Below are positions 9,194-18,037 of a stretch of 64,000 nt of DNA, in pieces. Made by a program: the position numbers and the translations under genes. Position 1 is the first letter of the stretch. Each line of letters opens with the position of its first letter. The notes under the pieces were generated by a model. That model was not told the DNA's origin. It saw only the letters and a list, made by a program, of their open reading frames with translations, and ran no database searches. The stretch is from Williamsia sterculiae (GTDB taxonomy: Bacteria; Actinomycetota; Actinomycetes; Mycobacteriales; Mycobacteriaceae): NCBI RefSeq assembly GCF_900156495.1, contig NZ_FTNT01000010.1:62001-126000 (forward strand), given 5' to 3'.

Positions 9194-10641
9194 CGGGCCA
9201 CGAACCTGTTCAGTCGGGTCTCGAGCCGGTCCTGGGCGAAGGACAGGACGAGACAGATCACCCAGTAGATCACCGCGGCGACACCGTAGAGGGCCAGGAA
9301 CTGAAAGGTGGGGGCGGCCGCCTCCTGTGACTTCCGGAACAATTCGGCGACCTGGATGCCGGAGGCGAGCGAGGTGTCCTTGACCAGCGAGATCAAGGTG
9401 TTGGACAAGCCGGGGACCGCGGTACGAGAAGCCTGCGGCAGGATCACCCGACGCAGCGTGGTGCGGTAGTCCATCCCGATGGTCGACGCCGCCTCCCACT
9501 GCCCCTTGGGAAGGGACTGGATGGCCGAGCGGATGATCTCCGCCGCGTATCCACCGACGTTGAGGCTGAAGGCGACCACCGCCGACGGGAACGGATTCAC
9601 CACGATGCCCAGCTCCGGCAGGGCGAAGAAAATGAAGAACAACTGCACCAGCAGAGGGGTCCCGCGGATGATCGAGATGTAGAGCCGGGCAAATCTGCTG
9701 GCCACCGGGTTGGCCGACATCCGCATCAGCGCGATCACCAGTGCGATGACCAGACCGACCACGAAACTGATGGCGGTCAAAGGGATGGTGCCCTTGAGGG
9801 TCGCGCCGAGCATGGGCAGCAAATTGCGCCCGACGACGTCCCAGGTGCTCGGCGCTATCGGTTTCGCGTTGAAGTACTTGTCGTAGGTCGCGGCCAGGGT
9901 GCCGTCGGCGCGCAGTTCGCTCACTGCTTGGTTGACTGCGGGCAACAGTCCGGAGTTCTTCCGCATCGCGAACACCTGATTGCTGACGTCCGGGGTCTGC
10001 GCTGCCACCTTGACGTTCTTGTTACCGCTGGAGGCGAGGTAGTTCTTCACGGTGAGTTCGTCATTGACGGTGGTCTGTACGCGGTTGTCGGCCAGCAGGG
10101 TGATGGCCTGGTTGAAGCCCTCGACCGATTCCACCTGTGCCCCCGCGTCGCGAGCGACGTCGGCCCAGTTGCTGGTGAGCGATTGGGCCGCGGTCTTGCC
10201 CTTCAGGTCGTTCACGTTGTGGACCGAGTCGTCGTCGGAGCGGGTGACGATGACCCCTCGGGACTGCACATAGGACTGCGACAAGTCGTATTTCGCGGCC
10301 CGGACGTCGGTGTAGGAGATCTGGTTGGCCACGATGTCGAAGCGGTTGGCCTCCAGCGCGGGGAAGATGCTGTCGAACGGGGTCTCGACGAACTCGACCC
10401 GCAGGTTCAGTTTCTTGGCGACGGCAGTGATGATGTCGACGTCGTATCCGGTCAGCGTGCCGTTGTCGTCGTGATACGTGAACGGCGAGTAGGTGCCCTC
10501 GGTGCCGACTCGCAGCACACCCGGTTGTCCGGTCGGGACCTGCGGTGCGGCACCTACTGTCGGCTGCCCCATCGTCAACAATCCGACCACGATGCCGACG
10601 ACCATCAGCATCCGCAGCACGATCGTCGGGACACGTTGCAT
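9190..10641 (-). CDS. Amino acid ABC transporter: fused substrate-binding protein and permease
   Basis: A single 483-aa polypeptide combines two usually separate subunits. Residues 1-31 are a signal or anchor segment, about 40-265 a family 3 extracellular binding protein (RVGTEGTYSPF, then GYDVDIITAVAKKLN), and about 275-483 an inner-membrane permease with the HisM/GlnP-type loop (ETIG-like AASTIGMDYRTTLRRVILPQA). GlnPQ-type importers have this fused layout, so polar amino acids are the expected substrate. I use ATG 10641, which directly precedes the signal sequence; in-frame extension to 10725 would overlap the upstream dksA-like gene. It forms an operon with the ATPase and Nudix genes. Confidence 0.9.
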   Translation of the reverse strand: MQRVPTIVLRMLMVVGIVVGLLTMGQPTVGAAPQVPTGQPGVLRVGTEGTYSPFTYHDDNGTLTGYDVDIITAVAKKLNLRVEFVETPFDSIFPALEANRFDIVANQISYTDVRAAKYDLSQSYVQSRGVIVTRSDDDSVHNVNDLKGKTAAQSLTSNWADVARDAGAQVESVEGFNQAITLLADNRVQTTVNDELTVKNYLASSGNKNVKVAAQTPDVSNQVFAMRKNSGLLPAVNQAVSELRADGTLAATYDKYFNAKPIAPSTWDVVGRNLLPMLGATLKGTIPLTAISFVVGLVIALVIALMRMSANPVASRFARLYISIIRGTPLLVQLFFIFFALPELGIVVNPFPSAVVAFSLNVGGYAAEIIRSAIQSLPKGQWEAASTIGMDYRTTLRRVILPQASRTAVPGLSNTLISLVKDTSLASGIQVAELFRKSQEAAAPTFQFLALYGVAAVIYWVICLVLSFAQDRLETRLNRFVAR

Positions 10642-10679
10642 TCGATCAGTCAACCATCCGACGGGGCCTACGTGCGCGA

Positions 10680-11060
10680 TCACCAGCGACGACGCGACGT
10701 ACGCGCCGAGGCGCACCGGATGCACAATCGTGTCGCGGGCAGCGCGTCCAGTCGCGCCGGGGCGATCTGGTCCCCGCAGCTCTCACAGACGCCGTAAGCA
10801 CCGGTATCCAGTCGGGTCAGGGCCGCCTCGATCTCGGACAATCGCTCGGTGGACCGCTCGATCTGCGCGACCAGCTGACCGCGCTCGAAGGCCAGCGTGG
10901 ACCCTTCCGGATCGTGCTCGTCGTCGGCGGTGGCCTCCGACGCCGCATCCACCACCGACCGCAATCTCGCCGACATCGAATCACGCAGAGCAGAAGTCGC
11001 CACCCGCTCGTCGAGCAACGCACGGCGGGCGTGGTCCGGGTCGGGGCGATCGAGGGGCAT
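10680..11060 (-). CDS. DksA/TraR-type C4 zinc-finger protein
   Basis: 126-aa protein with an N-terminal coiled-coil-like helical region (about residues 10-85) and a C-terminal C4 zinc finger, CESCG ... CIRC (about residues 92-113), the DksA/TraR architecture. Family members bind RNA polymerase through the secondary channel. The tip residues that matter in E. coli DksA are not clearly present, so the exact action is uncertain. TACGCT (11073-11068) lies seven bases before the ATG, which suggests a leaderless mRNA. The fused transporter gene follows 38 bp downstream on the same strand. Confidence 0.85.
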   Translation of the reverse strand: MPLDRPDPDHARRALLDERVATSALRDSMSARLRSVVDAASEATADDEHDPEGSTLAFERGQLVAQIERSTERLSEIEAALTRLDTGAYGVCESCGDQIAPARLDALPATRLCIRCASARTSRRRW

Positions 11061-11132
11061 CTCCCGCAGCGTAGGGCCGCGGATCCCATAGAACGACCGT
11101 GACGGCGCCCGCTCGACTGAAACAATGCGGTG

Positions 11133-12497
11133 ATGGTGGACGACCTGGACCTCGGGGTGCGCTGGCTACGGCGGGACGCGGGAAAGGCCGTGAGCGAGGG
11201 TCTCCCCGGTGTCCATGTTCGCGCGGATCGTCGACTGCGCACGTTGTTGCACGGTGCGATGGCCGGGTCTCCGTTCTACGCCGAGCTGTACCGCGGAATG
11301 GATCCCGACACCGTTCGGCTAGCCGATGTGCCACGCACCGACAAGGCGCTGCTGATGTCGCAGTTCGATGCCTGGGCCACCGATCGACGAGTCACCTCTG
11401 CCGCGGTCGGCGAATTCACCCGCGACGACTCCGCCGCCGGCCAACGCTTCCTCGGCGATTATCTGTTGAGCGAGACATCGGGAACCTCCGGCACCACGGG
11501 CGCCTTCGTCACCGAGGACACTGCGGTCGCGGTGGTGCTCGCGCTGCGATCCCGGGCGGCCAGGGTCGGCCCACGGACAGTGCTGCAGACCGTCGGCAAA
11601 CGCGGTCGTACCGCGATGGTCATCAACGTCCGTGGTCATCACCTGGGCCGCGCGTTCTTTCTGCGCGAGAACACGGTCGGCCGCAACTCGAGGATCCTGT
11701 CGGTCGCCGACCCCATTGAGCAGATCTGCCGCGATCTGAACGAATTCGATCCCGCCGTACTCAACTCGTACGGGTCCGCTCTGCAACTGCTGGCCCATGA
11801 GCAGATCGCCGGACGCCTGCACATCGAGCCGGCCATCGTGATGCCCTACGGAGAGACCATCACCGCGGCTGCGCTGACCATGCTGCGCACCGCATGGCCG
11901 CGCGCCCGCGTCATCGACCGTTACGCGGCCAACGAGTGCATGTTCATGGCGATCCGATGCGCCGGGGGGCTCTACCATCTCAACGCCGACTGGGTGATCC
12001 TCGAACCCGTCGACGCGCAGGGTCGTCCGACTCCCCTCGGTGAGCAGTCGCACGGGGTCCTGCTGACCAACTTGTTCCGACGCGTGCAGCCCGTCATCCG
12101 CTACGAACTCGGTGATTCCATTCGGATGACCGGTCGTTCCTGCGGCTGTGGGAATCCGCTGCCGGCCTTCGAGGTGTCCGGACGGACCGGGGAGATCATG
12201 TATTTCGAGACCGACGGGCGTGAACACGGTGTCTCGCCGACTGCGCTGCAACCGGCGATCGACCCTGCCGCGGGAATCACCCAGTTCCAGGTCATCCGAG
12301 AAAACCCCCGCCACCTGAGCCTCAGGCTCCGTACCGACCCTGCGGCGGATCGGGCCGTGATCGCCGAGACCACCCGACAGAGTCTCGCCGACATCGTCAC
12401 CGGGCTCGGATTACACGACGTCCTGGTCACCGTCAGTGACCAGTTGCCCGAGCAGACTCGCGGCGGCAAATACCTCACCGTCGTCGACCGCGGTTGA
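11133..12497 (+). CDS. PaaK/CapK-like adenylate-forming enzyme
   Basis: Phenylacetate-CoA-ligase-superfamily protein, 454 aa. The adenylation P-loop ETSGTSGTTG is clear, followed by a YGSAL segment, a YAANE motif and the late SGRTGEI hinge. Such proteins activate a carboxylate as acyl-AMP and pass it to CoA or another acceptor; the substrate cannot be read. A Cys-rich CGCGNP segment in the C-terminal half is also seen in F390-synthetase-like relatives. ATG 11133 has AACAAT exactly six bases upstream; GTG 11130 is an alternative. No carrier-protein or CoA-pathway gene is nearby, so it is an orphan activating enzyme. Confidence 0.75.
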   Translation: MVDDLDLGVRWLRRDAGKAVSEGLPGVHVRADRRLRTLLHGAMAGSPFYAELYRGMDPDTVRLADVPRTDKALLMSQFDAWATDRRVTSAAVGEFTRDDSAAGQRFLGDYLLSETSGTSGTTGAFVTEDTAVAVVLALRSRAARVGPRTVLQTVGKRGRTAMVINVRGHHLGRAFFLRENTVGRNSRILSVADPIEQICRDLNEFDPAVLNSYGSALQLLAHEQIAGRLHIEPAIVMPYGETITAAALTMLRTAWPRARVIDRYAANECMFMAIRCAGGLYHLNADWVILEPVDAQGRPTPLGEQSHGVLLTNLFRRVQPVIRYELGDSIRMTGRSCGCGNPLPAFEVSGRTGEIMYFETDGREHGVSPTALQPAIDPAAGITQFQVIRENPRHLSLRLRTDPAADRAVIAETTRQSLADIVTGLGLHDVLVTVSDQLPEQTRGGKYLTVVDRG

Positions 12498-12502
12498 CCG
12501 TC

Positions 12503-14308
12503 TCAGACGGCGCGGCCGAGCCGTAGCACCGAGATCAGCTCGGCGTACGGACCGATCATGTAGGCGATGTCGCCGGCGTCGAATCTGCTGTCACGCCGGG
12601 GGTTCCGCTCCACGGTGCCGGATCGGGTGTGGTCGATGGCCACCACTCTGGTTGCCGGTGACAGATCCCGCAGCCGCACCCCGTCGAGGCCGCCGCGCGG
12701 TTCGATGGTCACCGCGCCCACCATGTACGAGTCCTGCCACACCGAGAACGTGCCGATGACCCGCAGTCCGAGGGCTGCGGCGATGAACCACGGGGCGGCG
12801 AGCTCCACCGTGGAGCGCACATTGCGGAACCCGAAACGCTGGGCAACCACCCGCCCGAGCGGAAGGTCGAACACCCGGAGCACCACCGGGACCGTGGGGT
12901 GCGCGGTCCCGTCGTCCCAACGTTGTCCGAGGATCTCTTTGAGCACCAGGCCGGCTTCGATGTTGGCCATCTCGTTGGAGGCGAGCAACGCGACCGCCGA
13001 CGATCGCTGCACACCGGCGGCGAGCAGCGTCTCACGGACGGTGCCGTCGCCGAACACCACAGACACCCCAAGCTTTTCGGCGACAGGCAGATTGGCGTGA
13101 TCGGGATTCATCTCGATCGCCACCACGGTCTGGCCGCGGGAGATCAGTTCGGTGGCGACCCGGATCCCCACCTCCCCCAGGCCGACCAGGACCACGTGAC
13201 CGCTCATCATCCGCGCTCGGCGGCGCCCCGCGGATTTCGACAGACGACGGCTGACCAACACCTCGGACACGAAGGCCACCAGGATCGCGGTGTTGGTCAC
13301 GCCACACACCATCAGGAAGATCGCGTAGATCCGAAGTGCCGGCGGCTGTCCGAGGAAGCTGAAATCGCCGTAGCCCACGGTCGCGATGGTCTCCGCTGAG
13401 AAGTACAACGCGTCCAGCACGCTCATCCCCGGCCGGGTGTAGGTGAAGCGAAAGATCACCGTGGAGGTGACCACGAGGACCGCCATCACGGCCATGGCAC
13501 GGAAGAAGTTGGGATCCAGATCTTCGATCAACTCCCGGATCACCACCGAGGCTCGAGCCACCGGGCCGCGGCGACGAGGCCGCACTCGCCGAGGATCCGT
13601 CGGCGCCGCGTGAACCTTGTCCGGCTCCGGTCGGCTGTCGAGCAGACCGTGTTCGATCAGCTCATCGGAGCTGCCGATCATGCAGACCCAGTCGCCCTCG
13701 CTCACCGTCGTGTCCCGCGGCGGACTGGGGATCACCTCCGCCGCGTACGGGTTCTCGGCACCGTGTGCCACCGCGAGTGGCGCCAGGTCGCCGTAGAGCT
13801 CACGTAGCGTGGCGTCTCTGCCGATGCGGTCGGTGACCACGGTCAGGTCGATGCCCGCGACGTCGACCTGGTGGGTCGTCCGACGGAGGCAGTCCTCCAC
13901 CACCGACGGGGCCGCGAGATCGGCCACCGCCAGCACCGCTCCGGGTCCGTTGTCCTGTTCCACCGCATCGCGGACCACGGTGTTGGCGATACGGGTGACC
14001 ACCCGCACATCGGGACGCAGCCGACGCGCCGTCAGTGCTGTCTCCAGGCTGACCACGTCGGAGGGGTCTGCGCAGACCACCGCCGCTGCGGTATCGATCC
14101 CCGCGTCGGCGAACGCGTCGGATCCGCTGGCACCGTGGAGCAGACACGGCACACCCCAGCGTTCCAGCAGTGTCTCCAGTCGGGAGTCGTGGGCGTACAG
14201 GATCACCACCATGGGTTCACCGAAGGCATGCAACTGTTCGACGATCCGTACGCCGAGCACCCCCATCCCACAGATGATGATGTGCCCGCTCAGCCCGGTC
14301 ATCGGCAT
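12503..14308 (-). CDS. Potassium channel protein with RCK domains on both sides of the pore
   Basis: 601-aa membrane protein predicted to conduct K+. Residues 1-220 form a cytosolic RCK/TrkA-N unit (IICGMGVLGVRIVEQ) plus a TrkA_C-like segment. TM1 is about 268-288, the selectivity filter TVGYGDF is at 310-316 and TM2 about 326-350. A second RCK module follows (VVLVGLGEVGIRVATEL, from about 370). Most prokaryotic RCK channels carry RCK domains only after the pore. The start is ATG 14308, 12 bp after the hydrolase stop; longer starts would lie inside that gene. Ligand and gating are unknown. Confidence 0.85.
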   Translation of the reverse strand: MPMTGLSGHIIICGMGVLGVRIVEQLHAFGEPMVVILYAHDSRLETLLERWGVPCLLHGASGSDAFADAGIDTAAAVVCADPSDVVSLETALTARRLRPDVRVVTRIANTVVRDAVEQDNGPGAVLAVADLAAPSVVEDCLRRTTHQVDVAGIDLTVVTDRIGRDATLRELYGDLAPLAVAHGAENPYAAEVIPSPPRDTTVSEGDWVCMIGSSDELIEHGLLDSRPEPDKVHAAPTDPRRVRPRRRGPVARASVVIRELIEDLDPNFFRAMAVMAVLVVTSTVIFRFTYTRPGMSVLDALYFSAETIATVGYGDFSFLGQPPALRIYAIFLMVCGVTNTAILVAFVSEVLVSRRLSKSAGRRRARMMSGHVVLVGLGEVGIRVATELISRGQTVVAIEMNPDHANLPVAEKLGVSVVFGDGTVRETLLAAGVQRSSAVALLASNEMANIEAGLVLKEILGQRWDDGTAHPTVPVVLRVFDLPLGRVVAQRFGFRNVRSTVELAAPWFIAAALGLRVIGTFSVWQDSYMVGAVTIEPRGGLDGVRLRDLSPATRVVAIDHTRSGTVERNPRRDSRFDAGDIAYMIGPYAELISVLRLGRAV

Positions 14309-14319
14309 ATCGTCGCACC

Positions 14320-15093
14320 TCAGCGGGGGTGACGCCCCACCTCGTCCAGAAATGCGGCGATCACGTCGCGGATCAATTGCGGGCGTTCTGCGAGCAGATC
14401 GTGGGTGGCTCCGGGCACCACGCACAACTGTGCTCCGGGTATGGAGGCCGCGACCAGCACGCTGTGATCAGGGCGGATGGTGTCGTGATCGGCAGACATC
14501 ACCAGGACACGCGCGGTGATCACGGCCAGATCCGCAGGGACGATGTGGGGTTCGGTCGACCAGAGTCGGAACAGCTTGTCGAGCACCGCAACTGCGTGCT
14601 CGGGCCCGTCCGGTGACAGCCGCTCGTAGTGCATTCGCTCGACGTCTGGCGCATCGTCGGAACGGGCGATCATCGACGTGTCGAGCAACGGTACGCAGGC
14701 AGCCTCGAGCGAATGGGTGAATGCCGACGGATCGAGGTTGGCACTGATGGCGACCAGCGCACGCACCCGCTGCGGGTGGGCCATCGCCAGCATCAACCCG
14801 ATGATCGCGCCGTCGCTGTAACCGACGACGTCGACAGCGCCGCATCCCAGGGCGTCCAGATAGGTGACAGCATCGGCGACACCCTGCGCATAGCTGTACT
14901 CACCATCGATGTCCGCCGACCGTCCGTGTCCGGGACGCTCGTAGGCGAGGATGCGATGCCGGTCGGTCAGGTCGGCGATCACCGGTCGCATCGACTCCAG
15001 GGAACAGAACCCGCCGTGCAACACCAGCAACAGGTCACCCGTACCGTCGACCTCCGAGTAAAGGTCGGAGCCGTTGATGTGGAGATAGGTCAT
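14320..15093 (-). CDS. Alpha/beta hydrolase
   Basis: 257-aa alpha/beta-hydrolase-fold protein. It shows the oxyanion-hole HGG segment, the nucleophile elbow GYSDGA, a likely catalytic Asp in VLVMSADHD and a C-terminal His in PGATHDLL. The substrate is unknown; fold relatives include esterases and C-C bond hydrolases. ATG 15093 begins a normal-length protein, whereas the longer ORF to 15240 adds a low-complexity Arg-rich stretch. It is cotranscribed with the potassium channel gene 12 bp downstream. A possible minus-strand promoter lies in the preceding 190 bp, but no site there is convincing. Confidence 0.85.
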   Translation of the reverse strand: MTYLHINGSDLYSEVDGTGDLLLVLHGGFCSLESMRPVIADLTDRHRILAYERPGHGRSADIDGEYSYAQGVADAVTYLDALGCGAVDVVGYSDGAIIGLMLAMAHPQRVRALVAISANLDPSAFTHSLEAACVPLLDTSMIARSDDAPDVERMHYERLSPDGPEHAVAVLDKLFRLWSTEPHIVPADLAVITARVLVMSADHDTIRPDHSVLVAASIPGAQLCVVPGATHDLLAERPQLIRDVIAAFLDEVGRHPR

Positions 15094-15284
15094 GTCATTT
15101 CGCCCTGGCGGTCGCCTGTGAATGTTCAACCACCGATCACGACAGGTGATGTTATGTTCCCGTCTAAAGACGCGCCTTGAACGTCTCCGCCGCGTCAGCG
15201 TTCTCCGCCTCGAACTTCTGGATGTAGCCGACGGCGTCACCGACCGACCTCATCGTGGCCACTGCGTAAGCGCAGACCAAAGGG

Positions 15285-15358
15285 TGGCCAGGGCCGGGAT
15301 CGAACCGGCGACCTTCCGCTTTTCAGGCGGACGCTCGTACCAACTGAGCTACCTGGCC
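15285..15358 (-). tRNA. tRNA-Phe(GAA)
   Basis: 74-nt cloverleaf on the minus strand. The 7-bp acceptor stem pairs GGCCAGG with CCTGGCC, the anticodon loop is CTGAAAA (anticodon GAA), and the T arm contains GGTTCGATCCC. CCA is not encoded. Confidence 0.97.
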
Positions 15359-15398
15359 GGGCGGCATCCCGGATGAAGATGCCTTCGCAACCGTGTTG

Positions 15399-15472
15399 CG
15401 ACCCTGACGGGACTCGAACCCGCGACCTCCGCCGTGACAGGGCGGCGCGCTAACCAACTGCGCCACAGGGCC
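15399..15472 (-). tRNA. tRNA-Asp(GTC)
   Basis: 74-nt cloverleaf. The acceptor stem pairs GGCCCTG with CAGGGTC (one G-T pair), the anticodon loop is CTGTCAC (anticodon GTC), and the T arm contains GGGTTCGAGTCCC. Discriminator G; CCA is not encoded. Confidence 0.97.
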
Positions 15473-15521
15473 TTGCTTGGTGCCTCCTGCGACCCGACTC
15501 GCGTCGAGAACTCAGAGAGCG

Positions 15522-15594
15522 TACCCCCTACGGGATTCGAACCCGCGCTACCGCCTTGAAAGGGCGGCGTCCTAGGCCGCTAAACGAAGGGGGC
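15522..15594 (-). tRNA. tRNA-Glu(TTC)
   Basis: 73-nt cloverleaf. The acceptor stem pairs GCCCCCT with AGGGGGT, the anticodon loop is CTTTCAA (anticodon TTC), and the T arm contains GGGTTCGAATCCC. It is first in transcription order of the Glu-Asp-Phe cluster; CCA is not encoded. Confidence 0.97.
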
Positions 15595-15662
15595 CTTCTC
15601 CGTAGGGAGCTCGGACAGCTTATGACACGCCATCGAAAAACCTCAAATCGCCTGATCAGACG

Positions 15663-15697
15663 CCTGGACGGGGAGTCGCTGGGACTCCCCGTCCAGG
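15663..15697 (-). terminator. Perfect 15-bp hairpin after the MFS gene
   Basis: CCTGGACGGGGAGTC (15663-15677), loop GCTGG, and the exact complement at 15683-15697, starting 16 bp after the MFS stop codon and before the tRNA cluster on the same strand. A short T-run (TTTTT) follows about 20 nt later on the minus strand. It likely ends the exporter mRNA. Confidence 0.8.
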
Positions 15698-15712
15698 GCC
15701 GCCGAGAGTGCC

Positions 15713-17224
15713 TCAGGCGAGAACCGCGGCACCCTCCGGGGTGGCCGGCAGCTTGCCACTGCGGACCACCGCGCCGGCGATCACCGCACCGAGGGCGAAC
15801 ACGCCCGCGGCCCACCAGAACGCCGTGGTGTAGCTGTGCACCGCGGCCACCTGCATCACGTAGGCGGCGTTGGACTTGCTGGTCGGCGCGTGATCGGCCA
15901 GGTAGCTGGTCAGCGCGCTCGACGCGATGGTGCTCAGCAACGCGGTTCCCACCGAGCCACCGACCTGCTGCATGGTGTTCACGGTCGCCGAGGCGACACC
16001 GGCGTCGTCACCGGAGACCCCGGAGATCGCACCCTGCATCGCAGGAGCCATCGACGCACCGATACCGAGCCCCATGATGATCAGACCGGGGAGGATGTCG
16101 GAGGCGTACGCACTGGTCTCGGTCAGCTGGGTCAGCAGCACCATGCCCACCGCGGCCAGCGCCATACCGGCGGTCATCAGCCAGCGCGGACCGAACCGCG
16201 GCAGCACCACCGAGGTCGAGAGCGTCGCACTGAACACCAGTGCACCGATCATCGGCAGGAACGCCAGACCGGTCTGGATCGGCGTGAAGCTCAGGTTCTG
16301 CTGCAGGTAGTAGGTGAGGAACAGGAAGATGCCGAACATCCCGATGCCGGTGATGAACACCACCAGGTACGAACCGCCGCGGGTGCGGTCAAGGATGATC
16401 CGCAGCGGCAACAGTGCGTGCGCGGTCCGCGACTGCAGCCAGACGAAGACGCCGAGCAGCACCACTCCGACGACCAGCCAGACGATGGTGGCCCAGTCGC
16501 CCCAACCGTTGGTCTCCGCGTTGGAGAAGCCGTAGACGATCGAGAACAACGCCAGCGAGACGGTCACCACACCGGGGATGTCGAGCCGCGGACGCGAGGT
16601 GGAGTTCTGCTTGCCGATGAACGCGGTGGCACCGACCAGAGCGATGGCCGCGATGGCCAGGTTGACGTACAGGCACCAGCGCCAGTCCGCCCACTCGGTC
16701 AGCATGCCGCCGAGCAGCAACCCGATGGCACCGCCGCCACCGGCGATGGCGCCGAAGATGCCGAATGCCTTACCGCGCTCGGCGGGGTCGACGAAGGTGG
16801 TCGCGAGCAGCGACAGCGCCGCGGGCGCCAACAGCGCACCGAAGACACCCTGGCCGGCACGGGCGATCACCAGCATGTCGAAGTTCACCGCGGCACCACC
16901 GACGGCGGACATACCCGCGAAGCCGACCAGGCCGACGATGAGGGTCGCGCGGCGGCCGAAGAGATCGGACAGTCGACCGCCGAGCAGCAGCAGGCTGCCG
17001 AAGGCGAGTGCGTAGGCGGTGACGATCCACTGCCGTTCGGCGTTGCCGAATCCGAGCGACTGCTGAGCGTGCGGCAGCGCGATGTTGACGATGGTCGCGT
17101 CCAGGACGACCATCAGCTGTGCCAGACCGAGGACTCCGAGGATCGCCCAGCGGAGCCGATGAGTGCGGCCCTCCGCGGTCTCCTCGACGCCCTGCGGGTC
17201 GCGTTCTGTGGTGAGGGTGGTCAT
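15713..17224 (-). CDS. MFS drug exporter, DHA2 (EmrB/QacA) family
   Basis: 503-aa integral membrane exporter with about 14 transmembrane helices, predicted to expel drugs or lipophilic compounds using the proton gradient. Family signatures are LDATIVNIALP in TM1 (DHA2 motif D1), the GRLSDLFGRR loop (MFS motif A) and a Gly-rich antiporter motif C region (GAIAGGGGAIGLLLGG). ATG 17224 has GGAG shortly upstream. It is divergent from a TetR gene, and a perfect palindrome between them is a likely operator, the usual layout of a drug-responsive efflux pair. The substrate is not predictable. Confidence 0.93.
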   Translation of the reverse strand: MTTLTTERDPQGVEETAEGRTHRLRWAILGVLGLAQLMVVLDATIVNIALPHAQQSLGFGNAERQWIVTAYALAFGSLLLLGGRLSDLFGRRATLIVGLVGFAGMSAVGGAAVNFDMLVIARAGQGVFGALLAPAALSLLATTFVDPAERGKAFGIFGAIAGGGGAIGLLLGGMLTEWADWRWCLYVNLAIAAIALVGATAFIGKQNSTSRPRLDIPGVVTVSLALFSIVYGFSNAETNGWGDWATIVWLVVGVVLLGVFVWLQSRTAHALLPLRIILDRTRGGSYLVVFITGIGMFGIFLFLTYYLQQNLSFTPIQTGLAFLPMIGALVFSATLSTSVVLPRFGPRWLMTAGMALAAVGMVLLTQLTETSAYASDILPGLIIMGLGIGASMAPAMQGAISGVSGDDAGVASATVNTMQQVGGSVGTALLSTIASSALTSYLADHAPTSKSNAAYVMQVAAVHSYTTAFWWAAGVFALGAVIAGAVVRSGKLPATPEGAAVLA

Positions 17225-17249
17225 GAGATCTCCGTGATCCGAGTATTAG

Positions 17250-17320
17250 CGGAGGAACTTCCTCCGGTTACTGAAATCACGGTAGCAGCAAACGGAGGAT
17301 TCGTCTCCACTTGGTATGCT
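17250..17320. promoter_or_regulatory. TetR operator candidate and tetR -10 box
   Basis: CGGAGGAA-C-TTCCTCCG at 17250-17266 is a perfect 17-bp palindrome 26 bp before the exporter start. TATGCT at 17315-17320 lies six bases before the tetR ATG (leaderless). A related CGGAGGA half-site recurs at 17293-17299. Confidence 0.65.
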
Positions 17321-17326
17321 GTGAGC

Positions 17327-17989
17327 ATGACCACTTCGGAACAGGCCGACTGTCGGCCGTTGCGCGCCGATGCAGAGCGGAACCGACTGCGCATCATCGC
17401 CGCAGCTCGGGAGCTCTTCGCACAGCGCGGACTCGAGGTGACGATGGACGATGTAGCCGCTCACGCCGGTGTCGGGGTCGGGACCGTCTATCGCCGTTTC
17501 ACGAACCGGGACGAACTGATCGAGGGCATCTTCGTCGAGCACCTCAACACGGTCCGCACGCACCTGCAGGCATCGTTGGACAACCCCGACAGCTGGGACG
17601 GGCTCGTCGATCTGTTGACCTTCATGGGTCAGACCATGGCCGCCGATCGCGGACTCGCAGCCATCATGATGCGCATCGATCACACCGCGCCGGTCATCGA
17701 GGCGGCCAAGGAGAAGATGACCCAGGGCATGCAGGACGTCATCGAACGCGCCCGGGCGAGCGGCGTGATCCGCCCCGATTTCGCCCCGACCGACATGTTC
17801 CTGATGTTCAACATGGTGTGTACCTGTGCCGACATCACCGAGACCACCGTTCCCGGCGCCTGGCGCCGCAGCCTCGAGATGCTGCTCGACAGCATGCGTG
17901 CAGACGGCCGGCGAGTACCCCTGACCACTCCCCCGCTCACCGTCGAACAGATTCACGCGGCGCAGTCCGCACGGTGCCGGACGCGCTGA
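17327..17989 (+). CDS. TetR-family regulator of the adjacent MFS exporter
   Basis: 220-aa TetR protein with the helix-turn-helix VTMDDVAAHAGVGVGTVYRR near residues 35-54, followed by FTNRDELI. The C-terminal domain would bind the inducer. Its position, divergent to the efflux gene with a palindrome between them, points to local repression relieved by a transported compound; this is inference from layout. The ATG is six bases after a TATGCT -10 box. Much longer frames extending upstream through the exporter gene are antisense shadows. Confidence 0.93.
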   Translation: MTTSEQADCRPLRADAERNRLRIIAAARELFAQRGLEVTMDDVAAHAGVGVGTVYRRFTNRDELIEGIFVEHLNTVRTHLQASLDNPDSWDGLVDLLTFMGQTMAADRGLAAIMMRIDHTAPVIEAAKEKMTQGMQDVIERARASGVIRPDFAPTDMFLMFNMVCTCADITETTVPGAWRRSLEMLLDSMRADGRRVPLTTPPLTVEQIHAAQSARCRTR

Positions 17990-18037
17990 CGGCCATCTGT
18001 AGACTCTTCGATGCCGCGGCCCCGGTCGCAGCGTCTC

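Noticed and set aside
9194-9499. N-terminal extension of the ABC ATPase frame
   Set aside because: Lies inside the permease coding sequence, and the ATGA overlap gives a better start at 9193.
12423-12443. CTGGTCAC-CGTCA-GTGACCAG hairpin near the end of the PaaK-like gene
   Set aside because: Perfect 8-bp dyad but 54 bp inside the coding region, with no independent sign of termination; may be a codon coincidence.
15285-15594. tRNA cluster as a site of an integrated element
   Set aside because: No integrase, duplicated tRNA 3' end or composition change beside Phe, Asp, Glu or Lys tRNA genes.
15836-17989. 717-codon plus-strand frame through the MFS gene into tetR
   Set aside because: The first 490 codons are antisense to the exporter and rich in Gln, Arg, His and Gly without any domain. 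Only the part from ATG 17327 is the real TetR gene.
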